Of a stretch of DNA of 64,000 bases, positions 60,354 to 64,000 are shown piece after piece. Each line of letters begins with the position of its first letter. Within the stretch, counting starts at the first letter, position 1. The translations under genes were made by a program, and so were the position numbers. The notes beneath the pieces are model-generated. The model made no database searches, was not told where the DNA came from, and was given only the letters and a program-made list of their open reading frames with translations. Source of the stretch: Chryseotalea sp. WA131a. Lineage in GTDB: Bacteria; Bacteroidota; Bacteroidia; Cytophagales; Cyclobacteriaceae. The DNA lies in contig CP073016.1 in NCBI GenBank assembly GCA_025370075.1, forward strand, positions 4,588,001 through 4,652,000, read 5' to 3'.

Positions 60354-62213
60354 ATGAAATTAAGGCTAGCCATCCTTCTCACAGTCCTTCCATTATTTTC
60401 ATTTGGTCAATCGTTCAACAACCTACCAGTTACCACACAAAAGCCACCGCTGCACGGCAGGCATTGGATGGCCGTTACGGGCAAGCCACTGGCGGCCACG
60501 GCCGGTGCCATGATTTTTACCAAAGGCGGAAATGCGGTGGATGCCTCGTGCGCCATGTTGGCGGCCAGTTGCACCATGTGGGATGTATTGAGTTGGGGAG
60601 GAGAAACCCAGGCACTCATTTACAACCCGAAAACCAAGAAAGTGATTGCCATCAATGCATTGGGGGTTGCGCCAACAGGTGCTACGGCCGATTTTTTCAA
60701 AGGCAAAGGAATGAAGTACCCGCCTGAATTTGGACCTTTGGCAGCCGTAACACCCGGCACACCTGGTGGTTTGATGACAATGTTGGCAGAGTATGGCACC
60801 ATGAGCTTGAAGGAAGTACTAGCACCTGCTATGCAAATGGCAGAGGGTTATCCAATAGAAGCGCAGACCGCCAATTCGATCGAACGTGGAAAAGATCAGA
60901 TTAAGCAATGGCCGTACTCAAAAAAGATTTTTCTTCCTCATCTGGGGGAAAAGCGTGAGGCGCCAAACGCAGGTGAAGTGTTTGTGCAAAAAGATTTATT
61001 GACAACGTTGCAAAAGTTGGTAGAGGCCGAGCAGCTCGCATTGAAGAAGGGCAAAGATCGTAAGGCGGCCATCTATGCGGCTTACGACCGGTTTTATAAA
61101 GGAGATATTGCCAAAGAAATTGCTCGTGGCACACAAGAACAGGGCGGCCTGATCACCGAGCAAGATCTAGCCACTTGGAAAGTGAAAATTGAAGAACCAC
61201 TATCTACTAATTATAGAGGCGTTGAGGTGTACAAATTGCAGCAGTGGACACAAGGCCCTGCCTTTTTACAGACACTGAATATTTTGGAAAATTATGATTT
61301 GAAAAGCATGGGCTATAATTCTACTCGCTACATCCACACCGTGTATCAAGCAATGAACTTAGCTTTTGCCGATCGAGATTTTTATTATGGTGATCCGGCT
61401 TTAGCACCGGAAGAACCCATCAAAGGATTGTTATCAAAAGAGTATGCGAAAGAGCGCATGAAGTTGATTAACAACGACCGCAATGATGCCAAGGCAAGTC
61501 CCGGTGATCCTTATCCATATGAAGGCAAACAAAATCCGTACAATGACTTATTAAAAAACTGGGGCAACTCGCAAGCAAGTAACTTTCAAATCACTAATCC
61601 GTTGGACGAAAGATTTTTGGAATCCTTTACTGCTGGCACCACTTCTGTGGAGGCGGCCGACAAGGAGGGGTGGGTGGTTTCAATTACTCCAAGTGGTGGC
61701 TGGGTGCCTGCCTGCGTTGCAGGGAATACGGGTGTGGGCTTGAGCCAACGTATGCAATCATTTGTGTTGGATGCAAAAGAAAATCCCTTCAATGTGGTGG
61801 AGCCTGGCAAGCGACCTCGGGTAACGCTCACGCCAACGCTGGCATTGAAAGACGGAAAACCATTTTTATCTTTTGCGAAACAAGCGGGTGACGAGCAAGA
61901 TCAATTATTACTGCAGTTCTTTTTGAACATGGTGGAGTTTGGAATGACGGTGCAAGAGGCATGTGAGGCACCGAGCTTTAAAACTTTGCAGATGTACAGC
62001 AGCTTTGGCGATCATGAAAAAATTCCGGGAGGCCTCACACTGAACAGCGCAATGCCGGCTTGGGTGCGCAAAGATTTAGGTAGAATGGGTTACAAGATTA
62101 CTTACCAAGAAAGAACCAGTGGCCCGATCAATGCCATTTGGTTCGATTGGGTGAACGGCACGTTTTGGGGCGGAAGCAGTAACCACGGAGAGGATTACGG
62201 GTTGGGGTGGTAA
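60354..62213 (+). CDS. Gamma-glutamyltransferase-like Ntn-hydrolase
   Basis: The 619-aa exported protein has a signal peptide (LAILLTVLPLFSFGQ) and the GGT fold: HWMAVTGKPLAATAGAMIFT, GNAVDASCAMLAASC, GGLMTMLAEYGTMSLKE in the large part, and FTAGTTSVEAADKEGWVVSI at the processing site, where the first or second Thr would be the new N-terminus. The canonical T-T-H-F/Y is changed to T-T-S-V, and the family loop around GGWVPA differs from ordinary GGT, so substrate may differ. A terminator follows. Confidence 0.85.
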   Translation: MKLRLAILLTVLPLFSFGQSFNNLPVTTQKPPLHGRHWMAVTGKPLAATAGAMIFTKGGNAVDASCAMLAASCTMWDVLSWGGETQALIYNPKTKKVIAINALGVAPTGATADFFKGKGMKYPPEFGPLAAVTPGTPGGLMTMLAEYGTMSLKEVLAPAMQMAEGYPIEAQTANSIERGKDQIKQWPYSKKIFLPHLGEKREAPNAGEVFVQKDLLTTLQKLVEAEQLALKKGKDRKAAIYAAYDRFYKGDIAKEIARGTQEQGGLITEQDLATWKVKIEEPLSTNYRGVEVYKLQQWTQGPAFLQTLNILENYDLKSMGYNSTRYIHTVYQAMNLAFADRDFYYGDPALAPEEPIKGLLSKEYAKERMKLINNDRNDAKASPGDPYPYEGKQNPYNDLLKNWGNSQASNFQITNPLDERFLESFTAGTTSVEAADKEGWVVSITPSGGWVPACVAGNTGVGLSQRMQSFVLDAKENPFNVVEPGKRPRVTLTPTLALKDGKPFLSFAKQAGDEQDQLLLQFFLNMVEFGMTVQEACEAPSFKTLQMYSSFGDHEKIPGGLTLNSAMPAWVRKDLGRMGYKITYQERTSGPINAIWFDWVNGTFWGGSSNHGEDYGLGW

Positions 62214-62219
62214 AAGGAG

Positions 62220-62246
62220 AGGCAGCTGGAGAATCGAGCTGCCTTT
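62220..62246 (+). terminator. Rho-independent terminator after the GGT-like gene
   Basis: Stem AGGCAGCT (62220-62227) with AGCTGCCT (62237-62244), 9-base loop, followed by TT and a T-rich stretch. Confidence 0.8.
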
Positions 62247-62515
62247 AAGTTTTTATTTTTAAGTAAAATCAATACGCCCGATCCACCAATCCAAAGCCTG
62301 AATTCTGTAGTGCATAATCTTGGATTATTAGATGCGATGGAAAAATACATGGTAGTATTCATTTAATAGGTACTGGTTTCGATAAAATCACTTGGTAGCC
62401 GATCTAAAGACTAATTTGAAACATATATTTTGTAGCCTTCTCTAATTTAGTGAAGGACTACTTTTCTCCCTAGACGCCTACTTTTTTATAGCATAGAAGC
62501 TTTGCGCCAGGCGGG
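62247..62515. other. Intergenic region with no recognisable gene
   Basis: This AT-rich stretch has no plausible frame. A weak hairpin TAGCCTTC...GAAGGACTA occurs near 62433-62460. It precedes a GC-rich structured leader. Confidence 0.5.
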
Positions 62516-62548
62516 GTTGACGCGTAATCCAACGTTTTCGTATCTTTA
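62516..62548 (+). promoter_or_regulatory. Promoter-like boxes ahead of the structured leader
   Basis: GTTG (62516-62519) and TATCTTTA (62541-62548), spaced 21 bp, each one base off the TTTG/TAnnTTTG consensus. The predicted start (about 62555) falls at the first arm of the adjacent multi-hairpin element, leaving a leader of about 105 nt before the serine hydrolase. Confidence 0.45.
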
Positions 62549-62550
62549 GT

Positions 62551-62600
62551 GCGTTCGGTGTCGGGGACACCGCGCGGCTTCGGAAGCCCCGCTCGAACGC
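62551..62600 (+). ncRNA. Three-way-junction-like structured leader element
   Basis: An outer stem GCGTTC (62551-62556) pairs with GAACGC (62595-62600). Inside are a perfect hairpin GGTGTC-GGG-GACACC (62557-62571) and a second hairpin GGCTT-CGG-AAGCC (62576-62588). Together they form a junction structure of high GC in an AT-rich surround. It may be a 5' UTR element or the end of a mobile or cassette-like repeat. No known riboswitch class is recognised. Confidence 0.5.
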
Positions 62601-62660
62601 AAATACTCACGTTGGCGGCTATTTCAAATAAGAGTGGACTAAACGATAAACGAAATAAAA

Positions 62661-63977
62661 ATGACCCGACAAATTTTAACAGCTCTATTAATTAGTTTTT
62701 CTATCCAACAAGGCTTCTCACAAGACTTTGACAAAGCGAAACTAGACAGTTATTTCAAGGCGATTGAAACAAACGACAAGTTTATGGGAAACGTTGCGGT
62801 TATAAAAGATGATAAGATCATTTACAGCAAATCAGTTGGTTACATTGACAGGGAGAATAAAGTTAAGGCAAACGAAGAATCGAAATATAGAATTGGTTCG
62901 ATTTCAAAAGCGTTTACGACTGTTTTGATTTTAAAAGCAGTTGAAGCTGAGAAGTTGGACTTAAACCAAACTATTGGAAAATGGTTCCCAACTATTAAAT
63001 ATTCCGACAAAATCACAGTAAAGAATTTGCTTAATCACAGAAGCGGAATCCACAACTTTACAGACGACCAAGAGTATTTGACTTGGAACACTCAACCCAA
63101 AACAGAGAAAGAAATGATTGAAATTATAACAAAAGTTGGAAGTGATTTTGAGCCAAACACAAAATCTTCGTACAGTAATTCAAATTTCGTTTTGTTGACA
63201 TACATTCTTGAAAAGAGTTTCAAAAGTTCATACTCAACAATATTGGCTAAGTACATCACTCAACCTATTGGATTAATCAATACTTATTTTGGTGGACAAA
63301 TCAATACCTCTAAAAATGAAAGTAAATCTTATAGATATATGAATACTTGGAAACAAGAACCTGAAACAGATATGTCAGTTCCATTAGGAGCCGGGGGAAT
63401 AGTCTCGACAGCAAATGATTTAGTGAAATTCAGTAATGCATTGTTCACAGGTAAACTATTGAAGAATGAAAATCTTGAATTTATGAAAAGCACGATTGAC
63501 CGATATGGAAATGGACTTTTTCAAATTCCTTTCTATAACAAAATTGGTTATGGACATACAGGAGGAATTGACGGGTTTTCGTCAGTATTCTCGAACTTTG
63601 ATAATAATGTTTCTTATGCTTTAGTTTCAAATGGAACGGGTTTCAACAACAACGACATTTCTATTGCCGTGTTAAGCGCTGTTTATAATAAACCATACGA
63701 CATGCCTGATTTCAAGAGTTTCAATCTTACTTCAGAAGACCTAGACAAATATCTTGGTATTTATTCGTCAACACAGTTCCCCTTAAAAATTACTATTACA
63801 AAAGACAGTGCAACTTTAATTGCACAAGCAACAGGACAATCTTCATTTCCACTGAAAGCCACAGACAAAGATATTTTCAAATTTGACCAAGCAGGGCTTG
63901 TTTTGGAGTTTATTCCGTTGGACAAAACAATGATTTTAAAACAAGGTGGCGGACAATATACCTTAAAGAAAGAATGA
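62661..63977 (+). CDS. Serine hydrolase, beta-lactamase/penicillin-binding fold
   Basis: The 438-aa exported hydrolase has a signal peptide (LLISFSIQQGFSQ), Ser-x-x-Lys in GSISKAFTT (Ser80), Tyr-x-Asn in SSYSNSNFVLL and an HTGG motif (YGHTGGIDGFS) in place of KTG. Like the 35.8-kb relative it fits the class C beta-lactamase-like esterase/peptidase family. The gene is AT-rich and flanked by related GTTGGCGGC words (left 62611-62619, right inverted near 63981-63988), which may mark a moved segment. Function not assignable. Confidence 0.85.
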   Translation: MTRQILTALLISFSIQQGFSQDFDKAKLDSYFKAIETNDKFMGNVAVIKDDKIIYSKSVGYIDRENKVKANEESKYRIGSISKAFTTVLILKAVEAEKLDLNQTIGKWFPTIKYSDKITVKNLLNHRSGIHNFTDDQEYLTWNTQPKTEKEMIEIITKVGSDFEPNTKSSYSNSNFVLLTYILEKSFKSSYSTILAKYITQPIGLINTYFGGQINTSKNESKSYRYMNTWKQEPETDMSVPLGAGGIVSTANDLVKFSNALFTGKLLKNENLEFMKSTIDRYGNGLFQIPFYNKIGYGHTGGIDGFSSVFSNFDNNVSYALVSNGTGFNNNDISIAVLSAVYNKPYDMPDFKSFNLTSEDLDKYLGIYSSTQFPLKITITKDSATLIAQATGQSSFPLKATDKDIFKFDQAGLVLEFIPLDKTMILKQGGGQYTLKKE

Positions 63978-64000
63978 GAAACAGCCGCCAACAATGTATT

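Noticed and set aside
62551..63990. Integron gene cassette with attC sites
   Set aside because: GTTGGCGGC words lie at both ends of the gene, but they do not fit the attC core pattern and there is no integrase in the window.
1..64000. tRNA or rRNA genes
   Set aside because: I looked for cloverleaf signatures and conserved rRNA segments on both strands by eye and saw none. A computed scan would be decisive.

Overview
The window looks like a chromosomal segment of a Bacteroidota bacterium, most likely of the Cytophagales. The evidence is a SusC/SusD pair, a type IX secretion sorting domain, a BatA-type protein, DUF4199 proteins, the ftsX-DUF3098-uppP-truB-ribF gene order, and promoter-like boxes of the TTTG/TAnnTTTG kind. 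Most of the window is housekeeping. The unusual material is several gene remnants, five insertion sequences or IS pieces, and structured intergenic DNA. The genus is not determinable from what I can see, and I found no tRNA, rRNA or CRISPR array.

1-10.4 kb: pyruvate dehydrogenase E2, a Uma2-type nuclease with a duplicated N-terminal segment, a kelch lipoprotein and hslV. A mobile-element cluster follows: two same-orientation IS1380-family copies with intact 19-bp inverted repeats and target duplications, then a 5'-truncated IS4-type transposase. Next come two C-terminal remnants of type I restriction specificity genes (hsdS), a helical hypothetical protein, a TsdA-like dihaem cytochrome c lipoprotein, and a decayed fumarylacetoacetate-hydrolase-family gene.

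10.4-22.6 kb: a large secreted BNR/VPS10-like protein, a MazG-like pyrophosphohydrolase, and a small MotA/TolQ/ExbB-like membrane gene broken by an IS630-family element plus a T-run frameshift. These are followed by a LytS/LytR two-component pair, comB, gcvT, radC and a DUF1684 protein.

22.6-39.3 kb: lepA, two small coiled-coil genes, folD, queE, pabB-pabC (overlapping), an OmpA/PD40 protein, a susC-susD transporter pair with recognisable promoter and terminator, a serine hydrolase, a short-chain dehydrogenase, a zinc-ribbon/HNH pair and ssb.

39.3-53.5 kb: a nested inverted repeat, an ExbD-like protein, a BatA-like protein, a dihydroorotase homologue that has lost most metal ligands, two DUF4199 proteins, a membrane glycosyltransferase, and a large secreted repeat protein with a T9SS signal beside a formylglycine-generating-enzyme-like protein. 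A pbpC remnant lies before two paralogous SPOR-like/OmpA proteins that flank a DUF1003 membrane protein. tadA closes the block.

53.5-64 kb: folE and queD (overlapping; pterin/deazapurine entry enzymes), a CPA1 Na+/H+ antiporter, the ribF-truB-uppP-DUF3098-ftsX cluster on the minus strand, gamma-glutamyltransferase, and a second serine hydrolase preceded by a multi-hairpin leader.

Functional threads are pterin/folate/one-carbon metabolism (folE, queD, queE, pabB, pabC, folD, gcvT), envelope proteins (OmpA types, SusCD, T9SS, UppP, FtsX), and clear genome decay around mobile elements. I found no convincing new multi-gene defence or biosynthetic system. The best candidates for something undescribed are the SPOR-OmpA/DUF1003 trio, the degenerate dihydroorotase, the nested palindrome at 39.4-39.6 kb and the structured leader at 62.5 kb.
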